Positions 7,334 through 12,582 of a stretch of 12,582 nucleotides of DNA are shown here, piece after piece. A program made the position numbers and the translations under genes. Source of the stretch: Desulfobacterales bacterium (GTDB lineage Bacteria > Desulfobacterota > Desulfobacteria > Desulfobacterales > JAUCGF01); the NCBI GenBank assembly GCA_029940345.1, contig JAOZRC010000086.1, positions 1-12,582 of the forward strand, read 5' to 3'. Each line of letters opens with the position of its first letter. Position 1 is the first letter of the stretch. The notes below the pieces were generated by a model. The model worked only from the letters and a program-made list of their open reading frames with translations. It searched no databases and was not told the origin of the DNA.

Positions 7334-8699
7334 GAATCTCCTTTCGCAGACAATGCTTCATCGCAAAAAAGAGGGCCAGGCCCACGCTGTTTAAAAAAAT
7401 AGCGGAGCTTGCTGCCATTCCTTTCACACCGAACTGATCTACCAGAAAATAACCGGCAAGATAATATTGAACGATTCCCAGCCAGGTGATTACGACAGTC
7501 AAACCTGACTTGTCCATTATCCATAAAACCCGGACTGAAATACCCAAAATAATCCAGCCAAAGGATCCGAATGAATAGATAAGGAGCAACTCTGCCACAA
7601 GCTGTGTGTCTTTCGCGGTAAATAGTCCCCTTTGGAGTAACAGGGCAACAAAAGGTTGACCCAGCAAATTGATCAAAACGATTGAGGGAATCACCAAAAC
7701 GGCGGCCCAGAAAAAAGACTGCTTACAGATAAGCCTGATTCGATCAAAATCACCTTCCCGATATGCGCTGGCAAGACGCGGGACCATTGGAAAGATGATC
7801 GGAGCGAGCAGCAGCGTAAATGGAAAGGCATAGAGGCGAAGCGCATAGTTGAGAGAGGCAATGCTGCCTTGAGGAAGCCCGATTCCCAGAGTTCTTTCCA
7901 CCAGGATTGTCCCCTTGCTGCCGATTGCCTGTAGCAGGATAAAAATAACAGGCAAACTCTGCAAGCTGAAGCTCACACTCCGAGCCTTGCAAGCTGAAGC
8001 TTGCACGCCTTTCAATTTCGCAAGCTGAAGCTTGGACTCCGGTCGCTGGGAACCTTTAATATCCGTTCTTAAAAAGAGATATTCGAGGATTACAAGCAAC
8101 CCTGCCCCTAACATTACCCCAAAGGCCATCACAAGGGTGCCGCCATATCGGTTTCCGGTTAAAAGTAGTAGGATTATTCCAATATTGATCCATAGATTCT
8201 GGGAAACCTGGAACAAGACATTCCCTTTATTCACAAAATGCGTGTTCAGACCGGCATGAAGCATTGCCAGAAAAATACTGCCTGCGATGACGCTGATGAT
8301 GAGTAGCCATTCCCAATCAGCGCACACGACGTTCAACCGATAACGACCAAACCAGAATATGATCAGATATAGTGCCGCTATAAACAAGCCAATCCGGCCG
8401 CATAACTGACAAAATCTTCGGAACCTGATCAGATAGCCAGATTCAGATAAACAGCAGGCGACCGTATTACCAGGTTTTCCCCAAGCCCCTGTCACCCGGA
8501 TGCCTTCGGCGGACATATCCCGTGAGGCCGGTTGAATCAGGTCAAAGGGCATATACGCAATCAGAAAACTGTCCATGGCACCCGTTGTGCCCAGATAGGC
8601 GGCGCACACGACCTCACGGAATAAGCCGAACAACATGCTCACGCCTGTAACAAACAGCACCACCATTTCCTGCCGCAGGTTTGCAATAATTTTAATCAA
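7317..8699 (-). CDS. MurJ/MviN-family lipid-linked oligosaccharide flippase (probable Wzx-equivalent)
   Basis: The protein has 460 residues; MurJ is usually over 500 with 14 helices. MLFGLFREVVCAAYLGTTGA-MDSFLIAY (22-49) matches the MurJ N-terminus, and TILVERTLGIGLPQGSIASL plus LNYALRLYAFPFT matches helices 7-8. LLLQRGLFTAKDTQLVAE is also diagnostic. It would flip the lipid-linked repeat unit across the inner membrane; its place beside the polymerase argues for this over a role in peptidoglycan. Two oddities stand out. Residues about 53-100 are hydrophilic and visibly GC-richer where a second helix is expected. Residues about 220-247, in the loop between the two halves, are encoded by three copies of a palindromic repeat. 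The start is a TTG at 8699, 11 bases after the upstream stop, without a clear ribosome site. The next in-frame ATG (codon 12) would leave little ahead of the first helix. Confidence 0.82.
   Translation of the reverse strand: MIKIIANLRQEMVVLFVTGVSMLFGLFREVVCAAYLGTTGAMDSFLIAYMPFDLIQPASRDMSAEGIRVTGAWGKPGNTVACCLSESGYLIRFRRFCQLCGRIGLFIAALYLIIFWFGRYRLNVVCADWEWLLIISVIAGSIFLAMLHAGLNTHFVNKGNVLFQVSQNLWINIGIILLLLTGNRYGGTLVMAFGVMLGAGLLVILEYLFLRTDIKGSQRPESKLQLAKLKGVQASACKARSVSFSLQSLPVIFILLQAIGSKGTILVERTLGIGLPQGSIASLNYALRLYAFPFTLLLAPIIFPMVPRLASAYREGDFDRIRLICKQSFFWAAVLVIPSIVLINLLGQPFVALLLQRGLFTAKDTQLVAELLLIYSFGSFGWIILGISVRVLWIMDKSGLTVVITWLGIVQYYLAGYFLVDQFGVKGMAASSAIFLNSVGLALFFAMKHCLRKEIHDRSL
7961..8040. repeat. 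Three copies of a 16-base palindromic repeat inside the flippase gene
   Basis: The plus-strand core GCAAGCTGAAGCTTGC has 7-base arms around a 2-base centre. It appears perfectly at 7989-8004 and with small changes at 7961-7976 (ending CTCAC) and 8020-8035 (ending CTTGG). Copies 1 and 3 are followed by the same tail, ACTCCG. Spacings are 28 and 31 bases. Read on the coding strand, the copies fall in three different frames (KLQLA, QASACK, VSFSLQ), so selection for a peptide repeat does not explain them. They look like a dispersed short palindromic element inserted without breaking the frame. Confidence 0.8.
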
Positions 8700-8710
8700 T
8701 TTTATATTTG

Positions 8711-9289
8711 CTATCTTCGGTCATTTCCCGGAGAACTGTTTCTGATTATTCTGAATTTTTCACGCACCTCTGCAGGAAGTTCTTCAAGCTTATGCGTTCC
8801 TCCGGGCGGCGGTCTGTTTTTAAATACTTTGAAAGTTTCACGCTGCTTGGCCGTCAGTGTGACCGCACCGCCAGGCAGAGGAGCGTTTCGGATCGCTTTG
8901 AAGTCTTTGGGATCACGTTTAAATTGTGATATAGGTGAAACACCGCTTCCCTGGCTGACAATCACTCCACCGGTCAGGTTTCCTTTTTGATCAAAATGAA
9001 GAGTGTAATCCACCGCATTAGACAAAATTCGCTTGATCCCTTTTTCTAAAGACAAGTTCTTGAACTTAACTGAAATTCGTGTGTCAAGCGCTGATTGCCC
9101 GCACTCGAACCGGAGTCCTTTCTCTTTACCGAGTTTCGCAAGGACTTTTTCTAACGGCACATCTTTAAGCGTGGCCGAAATGGTGTCTTGATTGAATTCC
9201 AGTTCAATTTCTTTGCTATGCATTGATGCAAGCGCAAAAGAATCTAAGTAAAATAAAAATACGATTGTTAATAGCACTAATTTTTTCAT
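8711..9289 (-). CDS. Small exported protein with STN/secretin-N-like domain and proline-glycine repeats
   Basis: The protein has 192 residues. An N-terminal signal peptide (MKKLVLLTIVFLFYLDSFALA) is followed by a domain at about 26-112. Its pattern, with ISATLKDVPLEKVLAKLGKEKGL, then ISVKFKNLSLEKGIKRIL and a closing DYTLHF, resembles the STN/secretin N-terminal fold of TonB-dependent transducers and secretins. The remaining 70 residues hold three degenerate repeats (FKAIRNAPLPGG, FKVFKNRPPPGG, FRIIRNSSPGN) joined by basic, helix-prone linkers. No membrane barrel or secretin domain follows, so it is a free-standing periplasmic or secreted domain. It lies 40 bases after the FG-GAP gene and 11 before the flippase, probably in the same transcript, but its ribosome site is weak. 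Its function is unknown; binding a periplasmic or outer-membrane partner is a guess from the fold. Confidence 0.75.
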   Translation of the reverse strand: MKKLVLLTIVFLFYLDSFALASMHSKEIELEFNQDTISATLKDVPLEKVLAKLGKEKGLRFECGQSALDTRISVKFKNLSLEKGIKRILSNAVDYTLHFDQKGNLTGGVIVSQGSGVSPISQFKRDPKDFKAIRNAPLPGGAVTLTAKQRETFKVFKNRPPPGGTHKLEELPAEVREKFRIIRNSSPGNDRR

Positions 9290-9329
9290 TTTTAAAGCCA
9301 GTTTCTATATATCTTAAAAGCGATAAAAG

Positions 9330-11420
9330 CTATCTTATATGAGCAACCTTTTGCAAGATATAAATCACATCCTCCATCCCAATTTTCCGATCCCCGTTGA
9401 CATCCGCCGCTGTATAATTATTCTGATTGATATTGCCCGATTTTATCACGACCAATTTTTCCGCCTGATTCGCGCTAATCTGGGTCCAATCCGAACCGTT
9501 GACATTGTACCAGACGCCGTTTGCAAAGGATGCGGTGACCTCTTCCTGTGAATCGTCATTAAGGTCTGTCACAACCAGATTGTTCGGATCATCCGTCTTC
9601 ATCGGGAACCAGTTTGTACCATTTGTATCATAAGACCATACGCCCAGGCTGGCTCCGAAATCGTTCACCAGTTTACGGCCCCGCCACACGACGGCTTCAG
9701 GCGTGTTTTCGTTGATCCATGTCCATGTACTGCCGTCCCATGTGTACATACCGTGGGCCGAAAACCAGAACGCTATGTGGCCGCTTCCGGCTGTCATCAG
9801 ACCCGGGTCGTTCACGTTTATGCAGCCCCATTGGTGCGTCGTGTCATAAGTCCACACACCGAGGGGGCCTATGTCACATACCAGTTTGCTGTTCCATCCG
9901 ACCAACGCATCCATCTGATTCACGTTGATAGATGTCCAAGTGCTGCCGTCCCAGGTGTACAGACCGTGGGCGGTAAAATTAACTGCGAGTTCATCTTTTC
10001 CCGTGCCATCAACATTTGCCAAAGTCAACAGACTGGTGTCATTCACAGCCAGACACTCCCAACCGCCGGTCCCTGTCATAGTATAGCTCCAGAGGCCCAA
10101 AGAACCCATATCCGCAACCAGTTTGTTATCCCACGCAATCATTGCTTCGGGCGCGCTATCATTTATTTTTGTCCACGTCCAACCGTCCCAAATATACAAC
10201 CCCAAACCGGTAAAACTGGCAATCAGTTCATCAGCGCCGTCTCCGTTAATGTCTGCCGCCATTATTTCCAAAGGATCTTTGTCACTCAACTGCAACCATG
10301 TCAGGTTGTCGTATCCGTATAAACCGGATGCGCCGAAATCCGCAACAAGCACGGAATCGAAACGGTCGAAAATATAGGCCGCACCGGAGTCGCTTCCACT
10401 GTTATTAACCCCGAAAGCCCCTGCGATAACATAACCGTCCGAGATAGCAACGGAATTGCCAAACTGATCATACGCCGCGCCGTCACTGGCCGTCAGTTTG
10501 GCCTGCTGAACCCATGCGCTTCCGGAACGGTAAAAAATATAGGCCGAACCGAAATCGTTTCCATTGGCATCCTCCCCGTCAGCCCCCACGAGGACATAAT
10601 CGCCGGATATCGCCACTGAAACGCCAAATTGACCGTATGACGCGGCGTCGGTCGCAGTAAGCTTGGCCTGCTGTTGCCATGTAGAGCCGTAATGATGAAA
10701 TATGTAAGCTGAACCACCTTTAAATTCGTTGTTAGTATCGTATTTAGCCCCCACAACGGCATAAGCACCGGAAATGGCCACAGAATAGCCGAAATTGTCA
10801 TCCGCCGCTGCATCGCCTGCTGTGAGTTTGGCCTGCTGTGTCCATTCGGTTTCGGAACGGTGAAACATATAGGCCGCACCGGAACCGCTTCCGTTGTCAT
10901 CATCCCACATTGCCCCTGCCAGAGCATAATCGCCATAGATGGCTACAGATTTGCCAAATTCGTCAGTCGCCGCGCCGTCATTTGCCGTGAGTTTGGCTTG
11001 CTGTGTCCATACGGTGCCGGAACGATAAAAAATATAAGCCGCACCGGAACGGTTACCTTTGCTATTATCTCCATAAGCCCCTACAATGGCGTAATCGCCG
11101 GATATCGCCACTGCATAGCCGAACTGCCCATTCGCTGCTGCGTCGCCGGCTGTGAGTTTGGCCTGCTGTGTCCACGATGTTCCGGAACGAAAAAAGATGT
11201 AAGCCGATCCTGAAATATCCCCGTTGGAATCATCCCCGTCAGCCCCTGCAACAGCATAATCACCGGAAATGGCGACCGATGCGCCAAGCCGGTCATCCGT
11301 CACGCCGTCATCTGCGATCATTCTGATTTCAACCGCTCCGGCTGCTCCGGCGAAGGCAAACAAACCCACCAGCAATGGAAGGACAATATAGGTAATAACG
11401 TTTTCTGATTTTGCTTTCAT
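9330..11420 (-). CDS. Secreted FG-GAP double beta-propeller protein with dockerin-like C-terminus
   Basis: The protein has 696 residues. A signal peptide (about 1-29, hydrophobic core YIVLPLLVGLFAFAGAAGA) is followed by six tandem 55-residue FG-GAP/integrin-alpha-like units (35-351), each with FGxSVAISGDYAxxGA, G(S/A)AYIFxRSG and W-x-QQAKL. About 280 residues then form a second propeller-like region. It has four units of 70-80 residues, each with LVxDxGxxGLWxY and later GLYTWDGSTWTxIN, probably two blades per unit. Repeats containing DINGDGADEL and DLNDDSQEEV look like calcium loops. The tail AADVNGDRKIGMEDVIYIL resembles one dockerin type I/EF-hand half. The ATG at 11420 has a perfect AGGAGG (11426-11431) five bases away. 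It heads the polysaccharide gene run. A cell-surface or extracellular role, possibly carbohydrate or protein binding, is inferred. No LPXTG or PEP-CTERM sorting signal is seen. Confidence 0.9.
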   Translation of the reverse strand: MKAKSENVITYIVLPLLVGLFAFAGAAGAVEIRMIADDGVTDDRLGASVAISGDYAVAGADGDDSNGDISGSAYIFFRSGTSWTQQAKLTAGDAAANGQFGYAVAISGDYAIVGAYGDNSKGNRSGAAYIFYRSGTVWTQQAKLTANDGAATDEFGKSVAIYGDYALAGAMWDDDNGSGSGAAYMFHRSETEWTQQAKLTAGDAAADDNFGYSVAISGAYAVVGAKYDTNNEFKGGSAYIFHHYGSTWQQQAKLTATDAASYGQFGVSVAISGDYVLVGADGEDANGNDFGSAYIFYRSGSAWVQQAKLTASDGAAYDQFGNSVAISDGYVIAGAFGVNNSGSDSGAAYIFDRFDSVLVADFGASGLYGYDNLTWLQLSDKDPLEIMAADINGDGADELIASFTGLGLYIWDGWTWTKINDSAPEAMIAWDNKLVADMGSLGLWSYTMTGTGGWECLAVNDTSLLTLANVDGTGKDELAVNFTAHGLYTWDGSTWTSINVNQMDALVGWNSKLVCDIGPLGVWTYDTTHQWGCINVNDPGLMTAGSGHIAFWFSAHGMYTWDGSTWTWINENTPEAVVWRGRKLVNDFGASLGVWSYDTNGTNWFPMKTDDPNNLVVTDLNDDSQEEVTASFANGVWYNVNGSDWTQISANQAEKLVVIKSGNINQNNYTAADVNGDRKIGMEDVIYILQKVAHIR
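10368..11318 (-). repeat. Six-unit tandem array with exact 165-base period (FG-GAP blades)
   Basis: The recurrent segment encoding W-x-QQAKLTA (plus strand GTGAGTTTGGCCTGCTG and variants) recurs near 11152, 10987, 10822, 10657 and 10492, exactly 165 bases apart, without indels. Units correspond to residues 35-89, 90-144, 145-199, 200-254, 255-309 and 310-351, the last losing identity after GAAYIFDR. DNA identity between units is high enough to allow recombination that changes copy number. The first unit is the most diverged at its start (IADDGVTDDRLG). Confidence 0.92.
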
Positions 11421-11540
11421 TTTTTCCTCCTTTATAAATCCAAAAATAGTTGAGACTGGCAGAATTGTCTTCTTTGATAATAATCATGGCAAAGAAAAAT
11501 AGACGATTTGCTATAAATAATTTTATGAGTTAACTCTTGC

Positions 11541-11569
11541 ACTATAATCTATATTCATGTAAAAAGCAA
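11541..11569 (-). promoter_or_regulatory. Possible sigma-70 promoter for the FG-GAP gene
   Basis: On the minus strand TTGCTT (11569-11564) and TATAGT (11546-11541) are separated by 17 bases, about 120 bases before the FG-GAP start codon. The -10 has one mismatch to TATAAT, but the -35 keeps only TTG. The -35 lies within the palindrome at 11564-11580. In an AT-rich region such matches arise by chance, so this is weak. Confidence 0.3.
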
Positions 11570-11580
11570 TTTAATTGCTT
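11564..11580. repeat. Perfect 7-3-7 inverted repeat, possible operator
   Basis: AAGCAAT-TTA-ATTGCTT is a perfect palindrome with a 3-base centre. It overlaps the -35 of the candidate minus-strand promoter, a position where a bound repressor or activator could act. The stem is AT-rich, so it is a poor terminator. The regulatory role is inference. Confidence 0.4.
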
Positions 11581-11674
11581 GTATTTATTGTTATACAAAG
11601 TTATTTTATGTATTTAAATCATTTAATATTGTGCTATGAATCAATTTAAACCCGACACACAATGCCGGTTAAAT

Positions 11675-11715
11675 GCGTGTTTTAAATATTGTTTCCCGCA
11701 AAAGCTAAAACACGC
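11675..11715. promoter_or_regulatory. 10-base inverted repeat, candidate enhancer-binding-protein site
   Basis: GCGTGTTTTA (11675-11684) and its exact reverse complement TAAAACACGC (11706-11715) are separated by 21 bases. The pair lies about 140-180 bases upstream of the rightward sigma-54 -24 element and about 190-230 bases downstream of the leftward one. Sigma-54 activators bind dyad sites at about such distances. It could also form an RNA hairpin in a long leftward transcript. Confidence 0.45.
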
Positions 11716-11723
11716 TCTAAATC

Positions 11724-11782
11724 GGTAATGCTACCTGTGTATACTTGCTAATGCGTTGCCTTCTAAGGCTTCCGCCATTACC
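11724..11782. repeat. Nested hairpin: outer GGTAATG/CATTACC, inner GCCTT/AAGGC
   Basis: The outer 7-base arms (11724-11730 and 11776-11782) enclose an inner GCCTT-CT-AAGGC stem (11758-11769). This stretch is less AT-rich than its surroundings. It could be a protein-binding region or a structured leader of a leftward transcript starting near 11896. No known riboswitch class was recognised. Confidence 0.35.
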
Positions 11783-11852
11783 TGTCAAACTGTCGCAAAC
11801 AATGATCACCAATACCTTCACTATGCATTTTAATTTAAGTTCAGATTTTTTA

Positions 11853-11867
11853 TGGCACAAAAATTGC
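11853..11867 (+). promoter_or_regulatory. Sigma-54 (-24/-12) promoter for the rhodanese-like gene
   Basis: TGGCAC (11853-11858), five bases, then TTGC (11864-11867) followed by T. The invariant GG and GC are separated by exactly 10 bases, matching the consensus TGGCAC-N5-TTGCW. Transcription would start near 11879, about 90 bases before the TTG start codon at 11968. Expression would then need RpoN and an AAA+ enhancer-binding activator. Confidence 0.75.
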
Positions 11868-11907
11868 TTGATTGATATATAAATTTCGACCTATTTGATG
11901 ATAATAT

Positions 11908-11922
11908 GCAAAAAGTGTGCCT
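11908..11922 (-). promoter_or_regulatory. Sigma-54-like promoter facing the polysaccharide genes
   Basis: On the minus strand AGGCAC (11922-11917), five bases, then TTGC (11911-11908) followed by A. The GG and GC have the required 10-base separation; only the first base of the -24 box departs from TGGCAC. Transcription would start near 11896, giving a leader of about 475 bases before the FG-GAP gene. It lies beside the rightward sigma-54 site, so both could share one activator. The long leader and the single weak position lower confidence. Confidence 0.4.
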
Positions 11923-11967
11923 GTAAAAAACTGAATTGAATAAATAAATATACCAAAGGCTTTGATA

Positions 11968-12582
11968 TTGAAAAAACTATCAGTGATATTTTGTTTTTAT
12001 TGCTTAATCGGATTTGCCGCTTCCCCTGAATTATGGGCATCTCAAAATAATTTAAAAGACGATTCTGTCCAACCCGCCGTCAAAACCCTGAAACTTGATC
12101 CTGCGTTTGCCATTACCGTAACCGCGCTCACTCGCAAACTGAAAAGCAAGCCGCCAATTCTGATTGTCGATGTACGCCTCCGAACTGATTTCGACAAATT
12201 TCATATCCCCGGTTCTATCCATGTTCCCCTGTTTGCCATCAAAACCAAAACCTTTCTTAAATCCGGCCCTGTCGTGCTTGTCAATCAAGGCTGTTCCTAC
12301 GGCCAATTGGAACACGCTTGTCGGAATTTAAACAAAGCCGGTTTCAAAGCAGCGTATCTGTATGGCGGTCTGAACAGTTGGAAACGTAGCGGACAGCCGC
12401 TCAAAGGCGATGTTTTTGCCCAAAAACGGTTGAACCGAATAACGCCCGCAATTTTTTATAACGAAAAAAAATATGCGCATTGGGTTGTGCTTGATGTCCA
12501 TGCCTCTCCTGATCAGACCGCCGCATCCCTGTTTCCTGATGCGCTGTCCGTGCCTTTCACCACTGATGACAAGCGGTTCGTC
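11968..12582 (+). CDS. Exported tandem rhodanese-like domain protein, 3' end cut by window
   Basis: The frame is open for 205 codons to the window edge. The TTG at 11968 is chosen because AAAGG (11955-11959) lies 8 bases upstream and a signal peptide follows at once (KKLSVIFCFYCLIGFAASPELWAS). A rhodanese domain spans about 40-150: ILIVDVRLRTDFDKFHIPG, then SIHVPL, the active-site loop VNQGCSYGQL with Cys109, and AGFKAAYLYGGLNSWKRSG. The cysteine and glycine of C-x-x-G are kept but the usual arginine is absent. From about 163 a second domain begins (YNEKKYAHWVVLDVHAS, then PDALSVPF). Rhodaneses move sulfane sulfur or act as binding modules; the exported location suggests periplasmic sulfur or thiol chemistry. 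It is transcribed away from the polysaccharide genes, so a link to them is only positional. Confidence 0.85.
   Translation, partial: MKKLSVIFCFYCLIGFAASPELWASQNNLKDDSVQPAVKTLKLDPAFAITVTALTRKLKSKPPILIVDVRLRTDFDKFHIPGSIHVPLFAIKTKTFLKSGPVVLVNQGCSYGQLEHACRNLNKAGFKAAYLYGGLNSWKRSGQPLKGDVFAQKRLNRITPAIFYNEKKYAHWVVLDVHASPDQTAASLFPDALSVPFTTDDKRFV

Larger units (their letters stand above)
11421..11967. other. AT-rich divergent intergenic region with regulatory structure
   Basis: No convincing gene is seen in these 547 bases. The region separates the minus-strand FG-GAP gene from the plus-strand rhodanese gene. It holds candidate promoters for both, three inverted repeats or hairpins, and a 10-base palindrome GAGTTAACTC (11527-11536). 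No tRNA, known riboswitch or GC-rich rho-independent terminator was recognised. Confidence 0.8.

Noticed and set aside
7961..8040. Peptide-level repeat in the flippase
   Set aside because: The three DNA copies are read in three different frames and give different residues, so the repeat is in the DNA and not in the protein.
9330..9420. PEP-CTERM or other sorting signal at the end of the FG-GAP protein
   Set aside because: The tail is a D-V-N-G-D-type calcium loop followed by a short helix, with no PEP motif, transmembrane helix or basic cluster.
9753..10322. 189-codon plus-strand open frame
   Set aside because: It lies antisense to the second propeller region of the FG-GAP gene. Its openness follows from the repeat codon pattern, and it shows no domain or ribosome site.
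10368..11318. CRISPR-like regular repeats
   Set aside because: The 165-base period is whole coding units of FG-GAP blades with no short repeat/unique spacer pattern.
11564..11580. Rho-independent terminator
   Set aside because: The stem is AT-rich and it lies upstream of a gene, not after one; it fits an operator better.
11724..11782. Integron attC-like site or tRNA
   Set aside because: The core sequences of attC and the cloverleaf positions are absent; only simple nested complementarity is seen.
12052..12315. 87-codon minus-strand open frame
   Set aside because: It is antisense to the rhodanese domain, which has clear motifs and a signal peptide on the plus strand.

Overview
The window shows one face of an extracellular polysaccharide (EPS, capsule or O-antigen type) biosynthesis locus of a Gram-negative bacterium. 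No single gene fixes the taxon. A Desulfobacterota (Desulfobacterales-like) host is the best guess. The reasons are a cobalamin-type radical SAM enzyme inside the glycan cluster, a secreted FG-GAP protein ending in a dockerin-like motif of the D-x-N-G-D-x-x-I-G type, a near-perfect sigma-54 promoter, and moderate base composition. This is inference from family habits, not a database result.

Layout: almost everything from 11420 down to 1 lies on the minus strand and reads as one co-directional run. In transcription order it holds: (1) a secreted double beta-propeller FG-GAP protein with a dockerin-like tail (11420-9330); (2) a small exported protein with an STN/secretin-N-like domain (9289-8711); (3) a MurJ/MviN-type flippase (8699-7317); (4) a Wzy-like polymerase (7333-5822); (5) a GT4 glycosyltransferase (5814-4651); (6) a decayed methyltransferase fragment (4634-4495); (7) an intact class I methyltransferase (4490-3735); (8) a B12-binding radical SAM enzyme (3738-2230); (9) a GT2 glycosyltransferase (2229-1231); (10) the first 380 residues of a polyprenyl-phosphate sugar-1-phosphate transferase (1141-1, cut by the window edge). 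Several junctions overlap or abut (ATGA at 3735-3738, stop-start abutment at 2230/2229, a 17-base overlap at 7317-7333), which supports co-transcription and translational coupling.

From 11421 to 11967 is an AT-rich intergenic region with regulatory-looking structure: a canonical -24/-12 sigma-54 promoter facing right, a second -24/-12-like match facing left, a 10-base inverted repeat suited to an enhancer-binding protein, a nested hairpin, and two short AT-rich palindromes. On the plus strand a secreted tandem rhodanese-like protein begins at 11968 (TTG start) and runs off the window.

How the genes may work together: the sugar-1-phosphate transferase primes undecaprenyl phosphate. GT2 and GT4 extend the repeat unit. 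The methyltransferase and radical SAM enzyme may decorate it. The MurJ-like protein flips it and the Wzy-like protein polymerises it. Chain-length and outer-membrane export genes are not in the window. The FG-GAP and STN proteins at the head of the run are the least conventional part; they may be surface or export partners of the polymer. The most notable non-gene signals are a three-copy palindromic repeat inserted in frame in the flippase gene, the methyltransferase remnant, and the divergent sigma-54 promoters.
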